Assembly: GCA_029256015.1 (NCBI GenBank)
Contig: JAQSYQ010000003.1
Span: 1 to 64,000 of the forward strand
Source of the DNA: Gammaproteobacteria bacterium
Lineage (GTDB): Bacteria > Pseudomonadota > Gammaproteobacteria > Francisellales > CACEW01
Direction of reading: 5' to 3'
DNA: 64,000 nt
Both the position numbers and the translations under genes were made by a program. This document shows, in pieces, positions 52,888 through 61,742 of the stretch; position 1 is the first letter of the stretch, and each line of letters begins with the position of its first letter. Below the pieces are notes generated by a model, which saw only the letters and a list, made by a program, of their open reading frames with translations, was not told the origin of the DNA and made no database searches.

Positions 52888-55800
52888 AATTATCTCAAAT
52901 TTGTATTGCTCGTCCTGTACTGACGGTCGTCTTAAGCTTAGTCCTTATGATTATGGGGATAGTGAGCTTCCAGCTGCTTGAAGTACGTTTTCAGCCATTT
53001 GTATTTCGCCCTCATTTAATGATTTTTACTTTTTATCATGGGGCCTCTCCGGCATTAATTGAGCAAACGGTAACTCAGCCTTTAGAGGATGCACTGGTTG
53101 ATACCCCCAATCTTGACCTTATGAGCTCAACTTCTTCACAGAATATGAGTAGGATTATTTTAAGCTTTAATACCGTAAGCGAAGAGCAGTTTATTATTGC
53201 TCAGTCACAAGTTCTGCAAGAAATTTCAGGGGTCAACCTTCCGGCTTCTTCAGAAAAGCCAGCGGTTCAAATTAGCAGCGATGGCGGAGATCTCATCGAT
53301 ATAGGGATTACAGACCCTAATTTAAGCCTGCTTCAATTAGTAGATTATGCCAATAACTTTATTGTTAACCGCCTGCAGCAGGTCCCAGGAGTGGTTGAAG
53401 CTGAGGTCAATGCTCCCAATCCAGCCCTGAACATTTCCTTACAGCCAAGCAGAATGGCGGCCTTAGGAATCACAGTTAGCGATATCAACAAAGCTTTAGA
53501 AAATAATAATACTTCATTTTCAGCTGGGCAGATTTTTAACGGCAGCCAAACACTTCCTGTGAATGCGAGCATTAGTTTACCAGATATCAGCGCATTTCAG
53601 GGCTTAGTGATCGGAAATAGCAATGGGCGTTTAATTCGACTGGGAGATGTGGCAAGCATCAATTTTGGCTCTAACTATATTGGAGGTTGGTTCACTAAAA
53701 TTAATGGTAAGCCGGGCATTGATATCTTTGTTGATGCGGCAGATGATGCAAACCCAATAGCTGCCGCTGCTGGGGTAAGGGCCATGATCAAACAGCTGTC
53801 CCAAGGCTTTCCTTCCAGCATGCATTCTCAAATTATATTTGATTTAGGGCAACCCTTACTGGAAGCCATTCATGAAGTATTTATCACCATTTTAGAAGCC
53901 GTTGTTCTAGTCATTTTAATTACTTGGATTTGTCTAGGAAACTGGCGAGCCACTTTAATTCCAATTGTCACTATTCCGGTCTGCTTGGTTGCGGCTTTTG
54001 CGATTATGTTAGCTCTAGGTTTTACCATCAATGTGATGACTTTATTAGCGCTTGTCTTAGCTGTTGGGATGGTGGTGGATGATTCTATTGTGGTATTGGA
54101 AAACAGCTATCGCCATATTGAGCAGGGTTTAAGCCCACTGGAAGCCGCAAAAAAAGGGATTAACGAAATCAGTTTTGCCATTATTGGAGTCACTATTTGT
54201 TTGGTGGCAGTGTATGCGCCTGTGGGCTTAATGCCGCCAGGATTTGCAGCCATTTTCTTTAAAGAGTTTGCTTTTACTTTAGCAGGATGCGTTTTGATTT
54301 CAGGTTTCTTGGCATTAACTTTGTCACCTATGATGTGTGCTTATATGATTAAAGTGCATCAACCCTCTAGATATGAGGCAAAGTTGTTTCAATTTACAGA
54401 AAGCTTAAGACTCCGCTATCGTGCTGTTTTAGCTTCTGTGCTGAATCACCGTAATATTTGTATAGGCTTATTTGCTATTTTATTTGCTGTAGGGGCTTGG
54501 ACTTTTCATAGTCTAGCTTCGAATTTATTGCCAAAAAGCGAATTAAACTATGTCCAATTGCTGTTACAAGGTCCTAATGCTGCCAGTACTGATATGATGG
54601 AAGGGCTGACTTCTCAGTTTATGAGCCAGCTCACGAGTAATCCTGGCATTGAAAGCAGCTTCACCTTCGGGGGTGGTAGCGGCAATCCTAGCAATCAAAC
54701 CTATAACTTTTTACAGCTCAAGCCACAAAATGAGCGCAATCAAAGCAATGATCAGATAGCCGCTTATGTTAATAATCTTATCGCCCAAACCCCGGCATTA
54801 TCAGGTGGGGCAACTGTTCTTGATGCGAATGGGAATAGTTCATTCCAGCAGCAGGGCGATTTATTTTTCTATGTGGCGGGACTCGGAAGTTATCAGGATA
54901 TTAACCAAGCCATTAATAATTTAGTGACCCAGCTTAATCAAAATCCTAGTTTAAGTAATGTGACTAATAACCTATCCTTCAACAGCCAGTCTTATAATCT
55001 TAGCATTAACCGCAATCTAGTTGCGGAACTTGGGGTGAACATTGGAGATCTAACCGATACCATTTCAACCATGTTAGGCGGGCAAACTTTAGTAAGCCAA
55101 TATCAGGCTGAGGGACAAGGCTATCCTATTCAGCTACAGCTTCCCAAGGATAATTTACAAGACTTGTCCGTGCTGGATAAAATTTATGTCAAAAGTAATA
55201 CTGGGGTGCTGATTCCTGTGTCCCGATTTGTTACTGTTCAAAGCACTTTGGATTTGCCTAGTCGCTTTCATGTTAACCAGTTAAGAGCAGGGCAGGTAAC
55301 TGCCAATATCAATCCCGGCTATACCATGGGACAGGCAGTTGCTGTGATTCAGGCGGCAGCAAAAAGCAGCTTGCCGGATGGAATGCAGCTAGTTTTTGCA
55401 GGGGATGCGAGAAATATGCTGCAAAACAGCCAAAGTTTAAATTTAATATTTGCTTTAGGTTTGTTGTTTATTTATCTCGTATTGGCTGCCTTGTTTGAAA
55501 GCTTTGTTGATCCATTGATTATTTTGCTCACCATTCCTTTGTGTATAACCGGGGCTTTAATTGCCTTAAAGCTAACCGGTGGCTCATTGAATATGTATAC
55601 CGGAATTGGTCTGGTGACTCTTATTGGCTTAGTGTCAAAGCATGGTGTATTAATCACTCAGTTTGCCAACCAGTTGCGCTCTGAAGGCTTGGAGTTAAAG
55701 GAAGCTTTAATAGAAGCAGCCAGCATTCGTCTGCGTCCTATTTTAATGACTACCGCTACCATGGTGCTTGGAGCGATTCCTTTGATATTTGCTACCGGGA

Positions 55801-55934
55801 CCGATGCCAACGGACGTCAGCAAATCGGTTGGGTTATTGTAGCAGGCCTTATTGTGGGGACTTTCTTTTCTTTATTTGTCGTGCCAATAGCTTATAGCTT
55901 ATTGTCCAAGCATAAGACCAAGTTCAAGTATTAA
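52884..55934 (+). CDS. RND multidrug efflux pump permease
   Basis: This is a proton-driven inner-membrane transporter of 1016 residues, AcrB-like. Twelve membrane helices and two porter domains are expected. The proton-relay Asp pair is in AVGMVVDDSIVVLENSYRHI (about 400). The second half repeats the layout with LGLLFIYLVLAALFESFVDP (about 860) and GIGLVTLIGLVSKHGVLI. The MexK/VexF-type subgroup is possible; substrate is unknown. Confidence 0.93.
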   Translation: MKLSQICIARPVLTVVLSLVLMIMGIVSFQLLEVRFQPFVFRPHLMIFTFYHGASPALIEQTVTQPLEDALVDTPNLDLMSSTSSQNMSRIILSFNTVSEEQFIIAQSQVLQEISGVNLPASSEKPAVQISSDGGDLIDIGITDPNLSLLQLVDYANNFIVNRLQQVPGVVEAEVNAPNPALNISLQPSRMAALGITVSDINKALENNNTSFSAGQIFNGSQTLPVNASISLPDISAFQGLVIGNSNGRLIRLGDVASINFGSNYIGGWFTKINGKPGIDIFVDAADDANPIAAAAGVRAMIKQLSQGFPSSMHSQIIFDLGQPLLEAIHEVFITILEAVVLVILITWICLGNWRATLIPIVTIPVCLVAAFAIMLALGFTINVMTLLALVLAVGMVVDDSIVVLENSYRHIEQGLSPLEAAKKGINEISFAIIGVTICLVAVYAPVGLMPPGFAAIFFKEFAFTLAGCVLISGFLALTLSPMMCAYMIKVHQPSRYEAKLFQFTESLRLRYRAVLASVLNHRNICIGLFAILFAVGAWTFHSLASNLLPKSELNYVQLLLQGPNAASTDMMEGLTSQFMSQLTSNPGIESSFTFGGGSGNPSNQTYNFLQLKPQNERNQSNDQIAAYVNNLIAQTPALSGGATVLDANGNSSFQQQGDLFFYVAGLGSYQDINQAINNLVTQLNQNPSLSNVTNNLSFNSQSYNLSINRNLVAELGVNIGDLTDTISTMLGGQTLVSQYQAEGQGYPIQLQLPKDNLQDLSVLDKIYVKSNTGVLIPVSRFVTVQSTLDLPSRFHVNQLRAGQVTANINPGYTMGQAVAVIQAAAKSSLPDGMQLVFAGDARNMLQNSQSLNLIFALGLLFIYLVLAALFESFVDPLIILLTIPLCITGALIALKLTGGSLNMYTGIGLVTLIGLVSKHGVLITQFANQLRSEGLELKEALIEAASIRLRPILMTTATMVLGAIPLIFATGTDANGRQQIGWVIVAGLIVGTFFSLFVVPIAYSLLSKHKTKFKY

Positions 55935-55961
55935 GCCTTTTGCTTCTATTGAGACCAAAGT

Positions 55962-57173
55962 CTACAAGCTATTGAACAATTGAGTGGTAATTAAAATGAG
56001 TCCGCAGAGTAATATTACTATCAATAAACCATTCCCAATAGGTGCTCGATAAGAAGAGCTTAAGCTTTGGCTTTGACGTAATTTATATACCATTAACACC
56101 GGCAGAATAATTTCAAGAATAGCCACAAAAATAGCGCCATAGCCTAATGCCATAATAAAACCTTTGGGGTAATAAATAGCAAAAACTAAAGGAGGAATAA
56201 AGGTGAGTAAGGCGGTTTGTAAGCGGCCTGCTCTTGAATTTTTTCTTTTGAACCCATCAGCCAAGAAGTCAAATAAGCCCAAAGTCACCCCAAGGAAAGA
56301 GGTGGTCATGGCAATATTGGAAAAACCATCAACGCCTATGCTTACCCAATGATTGTTAACTATTTTATCCAAAGTTCCCACGAAGTTGCCGACTGAGTTA
56401 CCCTGAGCAGCAATTTCTGTAAAGCTATTGCTTCCCATTAATGGAATAATCCCCAGGGCGCAAATTAGCCATAAAGTGTAGATCAGCAAAGGCACGGCAG
56501 CACCGATCACTATAATGTTTTTTAAAGCTTTGGCATCTTTGTTTAAATAGCTGCTTAGGCTTGGAATCACTGTATGGAAGCCAAATGAAGTTAAAAATAT
56601 AGGGGCGGCTGCCCATAAATATTTAGCGCTGCCTTCTTGGTGGATGAGCTGAGCGGTATTCACATGAGGCAATAGTACGATCAGAATTAAAACTAAGGTG
56701 ACGCCTTTAATAGAAATCAAAGAGCGGTTGACGATGTCCACGCTTCTTGTACTAATAAAGACAATTCCGCCAAAAACTAAAGTAAACAGAATGGCATCGC
56801 TATCTGAAGACAGCGAGTGATTAAAAAAGGTTTGAGAAGCTTGAGCCAGCAAAGAGGCATTTCCTGCAATATAAGCAGAAGTTAGGGCGTACAGCAATAA
56901 TAGGCAGGTCAGCCAAGCTGCAAACTGGCCGATAGGGCCTAGGGTCGCCATTGCCATAGTATTAAAATTGTTTTTGTTAATAGGGAAGGCTAAATTGACT
57001 TCCAAGACCAATAAAGCGGTTAATGTCATTAATAGCCAGATGCCTATTAGCAAAATTAAAGCCGGAATAAATCCGGCTTGAGCTGAAATAAGCGGCAAAG
57101 CCAGCATGCCAGCACCAATTGCAGTGCCGATTAAAATTAAGGCGCTGCCAATAATTTGAATAGATCGATTCAT
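55962..57173 (-). CDS. Aromatic amino acid permease (TyrP/Mtr family)
   Basis: This 403-residue proton symporter of the hydroxy/aromatic amino acid permease family has 11 membrane helices. The start IIGSALILIGTAIGAGMLAL and the middle FLTSFGFHTVIPSLSSYL are family signatures. Substrate is Tyr or Trp by family; I cannot tell which. It lies 8 bp after the MFS gene on the minus strand and may share its transcript. Confidence 0.88.
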   Translation of the reverse strand: MNRSIQIIGSALILIGTAIGAGMLALPLISAQAGFIPALILLIGIWLLMTLTALLVLEVNLAFPINKNNFNTMAMATLGPIGQFAAWLTCLLLLYALTSAYIAGNASLLAQASQTFFNHSLSSDSDAILFTLVFGGIVFISTRSVDIVNRSLISIKGVTLVLILIVLLPHVNTAQLIHQEGSAKYLWAAAPIFLTSFGFHTVIPSLSSYLNKDAKALKNIIVIGAAVPLLIYTLWLICALGIIPLMGSNSFTEIAAQGNSVGNFVGTLDKIVNNHWVSIGVDGFSNIAMTTSFLGVTLGLFDFLADGFKRKNSRAGRLQTALLTFIPPLVFAIYYPKGFIMALGYGAIFVAILEIILPVLMVYKLRQSQSLSSSYRAPIGNGLLIVILLCGLILITTQLFNSL

Positions 57174-57181
57174 TTTTTATC

Positions 57182-58456
57182 CTAATAAATGGATTTGCAG
57201 TAGGTTTCTTTGATGGCCAAGGCGATCACAATGCTTACCGCAAAAGCAATCGGCAAAATCAATATAGCATGCTGATAAGCAGCATCGCTGTAAGTTGCCA
57301 CTCCATTGCTAATTTCTCCGCTCCAATTTCTTTGCAAAATATAGCCAAACAGAGGTTGGAAAATAGCTCCGCAGGACATAATAATGGTCGCGCCAAGTGA
57401 TTCGCTACTTGCGGTAATATGGCTTGGGTTGCTTTCAATAATTAAAGGATAAGTGATGATCTGCGATGCTGAAAATAAGCCCAGCAAGAAAAATAAAACC
57501 AGCAAGCTTTTATCATCCAAGCTTTGGACGTAAAGAATAATCAACACGGTTAATAGGGTTAGGACTGCGCCAATCAGCATGGGCATTTTACGGCGGCCTA
57601 AACGATCTGAGATCCAGCCATTTAAAGGCGAGCCTATGATCATTCCTATAAATATCATGGAGGAGATATTGGCAGCTTGGTCAGCAGGCAAATGATGAAT
57701 TTGAACCAGGTAATCTTTGCCCCATAGTGCGCCTAATACAATCACTGGAATGCTTAACAAGTTGGTATATAGGCCGGCGAGCCAGGTTTGAGGGTTGCTT
57801 AAGGCTTGCCCAAAGCTTTTCCAAAAGCCCATGTTATGCAAAAGCTGATGTTCAGAGTGATGAGCCGCCTCAGTATTTTCAGGGTAATCCCGTACAAAAG
57901 CGATAATAATCAACCAGAACAGTACTCCGACTGTTGCTACCATAGCCAAAGTATAACGCCAGTCTCCCAATAGATTATTTAATAAGGTGATTTGCTGGGC
58001 AACGACTCCGCCAAGCATAGCCATGGTGACCACTAGACCAATCACTAAACCTGAAAGTCTAGGCGGGAACCAGCGTGAAGTGAGCTGAGCACAGCTTAAC
58101 AAGCACAAAGTGCTGCCCATGCCGGTTACAAAGCGGCAGACTTGGGCAACGCTGAAGCTATGGGTAAAGGCGAATATATAGGTGCTGGCAATACAGATGG
58201 CCATTGCCACAACCAGCATCTTGCGGGTTGAGACTCGGTCAAGCATCAACCCAGCCGGGATTAGGAATAATACGTTGGCGTAAAAGTACATTGCTGATAG
58301 GTTGCTGACTTGCAGTGCTGTCACATTAAAAGACTGTCTCAGCTCATCATTTAAGGAGTTGAAACTGTTCATATTGATAAATTCAAAGAAGAAGAATAAA
58401 GCAGCGGAAAAAACTACAATCCAGGGTTGTAAGCGAGAAAAAGTCGATGTTTTCAT
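57182..58456 (-). CDS. MFS transporter of unknown substrate
   Basis: This 424-residue protein has 12 membrane helices. Helix 2-3 loop is LMLDRVSTRKML, and the half-repeat loop is GWISDRLGRRKMPML. MNSFNSLNDELRQSFNV near the N-terminus and a long first periplasmic loop are similar to MFS proteins frequent in Legionella-like bacteria, where several import amino acids or nucleosides for intracellular growth. The next gene is an amino acid permease, which fits nutrient uptake. Confidence 0.85.
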   Translation of the reverse strand: MKTSTFSRLQPWIVVFSAALFFFFEFINMNSFNSLNDELRQSFNVTALQVSNLSAMYFYANVLFLIPAGLMLDRVSTRKMLVVAMAICIASTYIFAFTHSFSVAQVCRFVTGMGSTLCLLSCAQLTSRWFPPRLSGLVIGLVVTMAMLGGVVAQQITLLNNLLGDWRYTLAMVATVGVLFWLIIIAFVRDYPENTEAAHHSEHQLLHNMGFWKSFGQALSNPQTWLAGLYTNLLSIPVIVLGALWGKDYLVQIHHLPADQAANISSMIFIGMIIGSPLNGWISDRLGRRKMPMLIGAVLTLLTVLIILYVQSLDDKSLLVLFFLLGLFSASQIITYPLIIESNPSHITASSESLGATIIMSCGAIFQPLFGYILQRNWSGEISNGVATYSDAAYQHAILILPIAFAVSIVIALAIKETYCKSIY

Positions 58457-58540
58457 GATTTGCCGTAGTCTAGTTGTTTAATTCTTGAGTATCTTACATC
58501 ACTTTTTGCTTTTTTTCAGGAAAAAAATTCGTTATGATAT

Positions 58541-58622
58541 GCCCCAGTTTAAAAATACAGTCGACCTAAATGTTAGGCGGCAGTTAAATGTGTCATCAAC
58601 TATGTTGCTGTCTTCCTGGGGC
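58541..58622 (+). ncRNA. Candidate structured RNA or tRNA leader
   Basis: GCCCCAG (58541-58547) pairs with CTGGGGC (58616-58622) and encloses two small hairpins: CCTAA/TTAGG (58565-58577) and CAAC/GTTG (58597-58607). Together they look like a three-way junction. TATGAT at 58533-58538 is a plausible -10 box just before the stem. The stretch to the tRNA start (58623-58672) contains GGGATCGAAGTCCTG, which can fold into a small hairpin. No known family was recognised; the frames across it have no protein support. Confidence 0.4.
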
Positions 58623-58672
58623 TCAAAGGGAACCGGGATCGAAGTCCTGAAAGGGAAGAGTTGTAAAGTTTA

Positions 58673-58760
<88 letters not shown>

Positions 58761-59064
58761 TATTGAGCATTGATCATGATGAACAAGGTCTAAAACAAGT
58801 AAAGAGCGGCAACTTTGATCTTATAAATAATCATGTGTATGTGTCTCGGAGCAATCCAAATATCTACGCTATTTTATTGCCTGTGCCTGAAGAAGGTTTT
58901 GCTAAGTAAAAAAATTGCCCTGTTGAATTTCTTTACTCCAAAGAAATATTGGGGAAAAAAAGACTAACTTTGCAAAAGCTGTAATAGACCTTGATCCAAA
59001 AGCGTTTTCAAATTTCCAACCTTTATTCGATGCTATTCTTTCAATTATTAAGACAGCATTTTAA
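58761..59064 (+). pseudogene. 3' remnant of an OLD/RloA-like ATPase gene
   Basis: Coding-like pieces lie in two frames. The first gives GNFDLINNHVYVSRSNPNIY then AILLPVPEEGFAK, a TAA, and NCPVEFLYSKEILG in the same frame. After a one-base shift at 58952-58960 the frame reads TNFAKAVIDLDPKAFSNFQP and ends LFDAILSIIKTAF at 59064. The order resembles the C-terminal end of AAA/TOPRIM (OLD, RloA-like) nucleases tied to phage defence. One stop and one frameshift, and no N-terminal part, show a dead fragment. It starts right at the tRNA end. Confidence 0.6.
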
Positions 59065-59217
59065 GCCTATAAAATTGCTGACCTATTTGATTTCCAACCT
59101 TAATTTGATTAAAATTCAACCTATATGTTTCACTCTAATTTATCAGCTAAATCTCCACTTTCACTTGACCAGTACATTATAAAAGACTACTATATAAGGT
59201 ATCAAGGAGCCTTGCAT

Positions 59218-59532
59218 ATGCAATGGAAAGTAATTTACCTTGAAGATGTTGAAGCTTGGCTGCTCGAATTGAGCAAAGAGCAGTTTAAATCTGTTGCTAA
59301 AGAAATGCGATTACTTGAATTATCTGGTGCACAGCTTCGATTGCCGCACAGTCGAACATTAGGCGGTGGGCTATTTGAACTAAGAGAACGTGGTTTTGGT
59401 TTAAGGATTTACTATGCCTTTAATCAAGAAAGAACTGCTGTACTCTTACATGCTGGTGATAAAAGCGACCAACTTCATGACATTATGAAAGCCAGGCGTT
59501 TATTAAAAAGATATAGAGGAAACACAAAATGA
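59218..59532 (+). CDS. HigB/RelE-like toxin (Gp49 family)
   Basis: This 104-residue mRNA-interferase-type toxin starts at ATG 59218, with CAAGGAGCC upstream. YLEDVEAWLLELSKEQFKSV, HSRTLGGGLFELRERGFGLR and the C-terminal HDIMKARRLLKRY match phage-derived Gp49/HigB-like toxins. A longer in-frame start at 59125 has no support. It overlaps the antitoxin gene by 4 bases (ATGA). Confidence 0.88.
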   Translation: MQWKVIYLEDVEAWLLELSKEQFKSVAKEMRLLELSGAQLRLPHSRTLGGGLFELRERGFGLRIYYAFNQERTAVLLHAGDKSDQLHDIMKARRLLKRYRGNTK

Positions 59533-59831
59533 AAACCAAAGCATTTCAATCTCTTCTAGAGCAAAGGCTTAATAAAAAAGATATTGCTGAAATTGAGGCT
59601 GCTGCAAAAATGGAATATGAAGCATTAAGAATGCTGCAGGAAGATGTTTCAAAGGCAATCGCACAGTACATGTCAGAAAATGATGTTGGTTTTAATGAAC
59701 TAGTCAGAAAACTTGGAAAAAGCCCAAGCCAAGTTTCTAAAATTATCAAAGGCGAGGCCAATTTAACTCTCGCTACCATTGCACAGGTTTTTGCGTTGAT
59801 GGGAAAAAAGCCACATATTGTTGCAAGATAG
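59529..59831 (+). CDS. HigA-like antitoxin (XRE helix-turn-helix)
   Basis: This 100-residue partner of the toxin is placed downstream, the HigBA order. The C-terminal half holds an XRE-type helix-turn-helix, NELVRKLGKSPSQVSKIIKG, followed by EANLTLATIAQVFALMGKKP. The N-terminal helical part (about 1-45) probably binds the toxin. Such antitoxins usually repress their own operon. Confidence 0.88.
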   Translation: MKTKAFQSLLEQRLNKKDIAEIEAAAKMEYEALRMLQEDVSKAIAQYMSENDVGFNELVRKLGKSPSQVSKIIKGEANLTLATIAQVFALMGKKPHIVAR

Positions 59832-59890
59832 CAGTTTCGGATTTTTGATCGTTGGGGCAAAGCGACGAGCCGAAGGCTGAGGTACAGGAT

Positions 59891-59927
59891 GTGTCGAGTC
59901 TCTCCCTCTCTTCTCCGCCATATTTAG
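59891..59927 (+). other. Degenerate tRNA-Ser 3' end, candidate attachment-site copy
   Basis: GTGTCGAGTCTCTCCCTCTC (59891-59910) followed by TTCTCCGCCATATTTAG resembles the T-arm and CCA end of a tRNA-Ser. TCCGCCATATT (59914-59924) is identical to 58754-58764 across the end of the true tRNA. This looks like the far attachment site of an element inserted at the tRNA. Confidence 0.55.
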
Positions 59928-59978
59928 TTTTCAAGAAATTCCTAAAACTCACTAAATAGAAAAGCAGACAAAGCATTA

Positions 59979-60012
59979 AAGCCAGCTTGAAAAAAGCCGG
60001 CTTATTATTTTA
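59979..60012. terminator. Hairpin terminator
   Basis: AAGCCAGCTT (59979-59988) pairs with AAGCCGGCTT (59994-60003) with one G-T pair, followed by ATTATTTTA. It lies between the TA module and the 3' end of the converging 114-residue gene, so it may stop both. Confidence 0.7.
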
Positions 60013-60354
60013 CTTTGATTCTAGGCCGGAACCTTTCATTTCTTCGGGAGTGATTGGGCATAAGCCGTTATAACGCAGCCAACTTTCTAGCCTATTAGTA
60101 AGCATGTGCCGAGCTTTTTCAACATGGCCTTCTTCTATAGCATCATAAGCTGTATTAAGCATAGCATCAATACCATCAACAAATCGGGATGTTTTTTCCT
60201 CTAAATCAGGGTTTTTATTCTTAAATTGCTGCACTGCTTCTTGAACTCGTGCTACACAGATGGAAGCACCCTCTAGTATGTTCGCTGTCAATAAATCGCT
60301 AGTTGTGTAATTTGAATGTTCGACTATAGCTTTGAGTTCTTTTATCTTTTCCAT
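60010..60354 (-). CDS. Hypothetical 114-residue helical protein
   Basis: The ATG at 60354 follows AGAGGTTAAT. The sequence is acidic and predicted helical, with ELKAIVEHSNYTTSDLLTAN and DAMLNTAYDAIEEGHVEKA. No signal peptide, membrane segment or family was recognised. It belongs to a run of small minus-strand genes reaching 61604. Confidence 0.6.
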   Translation of the reverse strand: MEKIKELKAIVEHSNYTTSDLLTANILEGASICVARVQEAVQQFKNKNPDLEEKTSRFVDGIDAMLNTAYDAIEEGHVEKARHMLTNRLESWLRYNGLCPITPEEMKGSGLESK

Positions 60355-60425
60355 ATTAACCTCTGAGCCATCATTGGCATTTATTACATGGGGATGAACT
60401 ATCTAACAGTCAATGGCTCAAGTGA

Positions 60426-60656
60426 CTAAAAAGTAATATGTATGCCAATTCCGCCTTGCATGGCTTCTGTTAAGCAATTACTATTGGTACGCAATTGTGA
60501 ACTAGGACAAATTAAGCATGGGTAGACATTAACCTGGCTAGCCTGACTTTGTGATAATTTAAAATTATTGCCAGTAACAACAGATAGCGGGGTAGCGTGA
60601 CATATTTTAACAAGCCAAATAGCTAGCATTACAATTAGAAATTTTTTAGCATTCAT
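60426..60656 (-). CDS. Hypothetical small secreted protein
   Basis: This 76-residue protein has a signal peptide ending ICHATP near 22. Mature part contains three Cys (VYPCLICPSSQ and SNCLTEA), which could form disulfides. A ribosome binding site AAGGGGC is present. No family is recognised. Confidence 0.6.
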   Translation of the reverse strand: MNAKKFLIVMLAIWLVKICHATPLSVVTGNNFKLSQSQASQVNVYPCLICPSSQLRTNSNCLTEAMQGGIGIHITF

Positions 60657-60694
60657 TGCCTTGCCCCTTGTTCTTGTTATTTTAAGGCATTCAA

Positions 60695-60895
60695 TTAATT
60701 TGCCATGGCACGTATGGAAACGATTACATCGTGTAAATCTGAAGGCAAAGTTTCAAGGGCTTCTTCCTGTAGTAAATTCAATTCATCATCAATTAAGTGA
60801 TTAGCTTTCGCCTTGTTATAGGCATCCAATAAAACAGGCAGCATTTGAGCAAGGCCGCTTGCATATAAATCTAAAGTTGTCAGTTGTACTTTCAT
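60695..60895 (-). CDS. Hypothetical small protein in the RHH operon
   Basis: The best start is ATG 60895, because AAGGAGGT (60905-60912 on the minus strand) is a perfect ribosome binding site at 9 bases; a start at 60937 overlapping the upstream gene is possible. The 66 residues include LASGL-type helix KVQLTTLDLYASGLAQML and ALETLPSDLHDVIVSI. Function is unknown. Confidence 0.6.
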   Translation of the reverse strand: MKVQLTTLDLYASGLAQMLPVLLDAYNKAKANHLIDDELNLLQEEALETLPSDLHDVIVSIRAMAN

Positions 60896-60933
60896 CTTAT
60901 GTAACCTCCTTGTTAATGATTCGGCTTTTGCCA

Positions 60934-61197
60934 TCATTTTGAGCCTTTATCAGCTTTATCTTTATAAGCCAGCTTTTCGCTCATAATTAGCCTAATCAAT
61001 CTATCTTTAGCCATAAAAGTATCGTTCTGTTCTAGTGTTGCAATAACCCTTGCTACTACTTCTTGAGCATTAGTCCTCGCGTTCTTTTTGGCCCATTCCT
61101 CAAGATCACTGTGAACCTCTTTTGGCATGGTTAAACAGATTTTTGGGTCTGTTTTGGACGTAAGTCTCCTATAAACCTTTTCACAAGATTTTTTCAC
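60934..61197 (-). CDS. Arc-like ribbon-helix-helix protein
   Basis: This 87-residue frame has a GTG start at 61197 after CCAAGGAATACAAA. KICLTMPKEVHSDLEEWAKK followed by NARTNAQEVVARVIATLEQN matches Arc-family ribbon-helix-helix DNA-binding proteins of phages and plasmids. It probably represses its own or nearby genes. A complex hairpin lies just upstream. Confidence 0.75.
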   Translation of the reverse strand: MKKSCEKVYRRLTSKTDPKICLTMPKEVHSDLEEWAKKNARTNAQEVVARVIATLEQNDTFMAKDRLIRLIMSEKLAYKDKADKGSK

Positions 61198-61214
61198 TTT
61201 GTATTCCTTGGTAT

Positions 61215-61283
61215 AAAAAAGGCGCTTGTAGAGGGCGGGGCGAGCGCTGCTTTTATGAGGGGGTAAAAAGCATCTCTACAAGC
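61215..61283 (-). terminator. Branched hairpin with T6: terminator or attenuator
   Basis: On the minus strand GCTTGTAGAG (61283-61274) pairs with CTCTACAAGC (61233-61224), enclosing an inner 7-bp stem TGCTTTT/AAAAGCA (61266-61272 with 61248-61254). After GCC comes a run of six T (61220-61215). It ends the 90-residue gene upstream and lies 18 bp before the Arc-like gene start. Confidence 0.7.
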
Positions 61284-61331
61284 TACCAAACTGTTAAACT
61301 GGCCATCCTTGGCAGTACAGCTCCGTGAAAC

Positions 61332-61604
61332 TTATGCAGCTTTATGGGTGAAATCTGCTGCTCGAGCTGAATCATAGACATTTAAAGTCAGGTCAAGCTG
61401 CTCTGGAACAGCTATTGAGTTTTCATCAGCTTCTAATGCAGCCTCTTGCTCCATCATCATTAACATACCTAATAAGCACTTAGTGTCGATTGTGCCATCA
61501 GCATAGACTTTTAAGCCCTGAATCATCTCTTGGGGCATTTCTATTAACAAGGCTCTGTTTTCTTCGCTGCCCATTTCGGCGATAACTTTTATTGTCTTTT
61601 TCAT
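61332..61604 (-). CDS. Hypothetical 90-residue protein
   Basis: The ATG at 61604 follows AGGGGAAAGTTAA. The sequence is acidic with three adjacent Met (GMLMMMEQEAALEADENSI) and begins MKKTIKVIAEMGSEENRALL. No motif is recognised. It is the first minus-strand gene of the small cluster. Confidence 0.6.
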   Translation of the reverse strand: MKKTIKVIAEMGSEENRALLIEMPQEMIQGLKVYADGTIDTKCLLGMLMMMEQEAALEADENSIAVPEQLDLTLNVYDSARAADFTHKAA

Positions 61605-61742
61605 TTAACTTTCCCCTAGTTATTTACTTATTTAATTTCTATGTTGCTATCTAAACACAGGGGCTAATTCGATAAAATTTACTTATTTTCCTAAATTTAG
61701 TTTAAGTTTTCCGTCTATAATTCTTAATAGAGGTATATGCCT

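Noticed and set aside
59125..59217. 31-residue extension of the HigB-like toxin
   Set aside because: No ribosome binding site at 59125; AAGGAG supports 59218, and toxins of this family start there.
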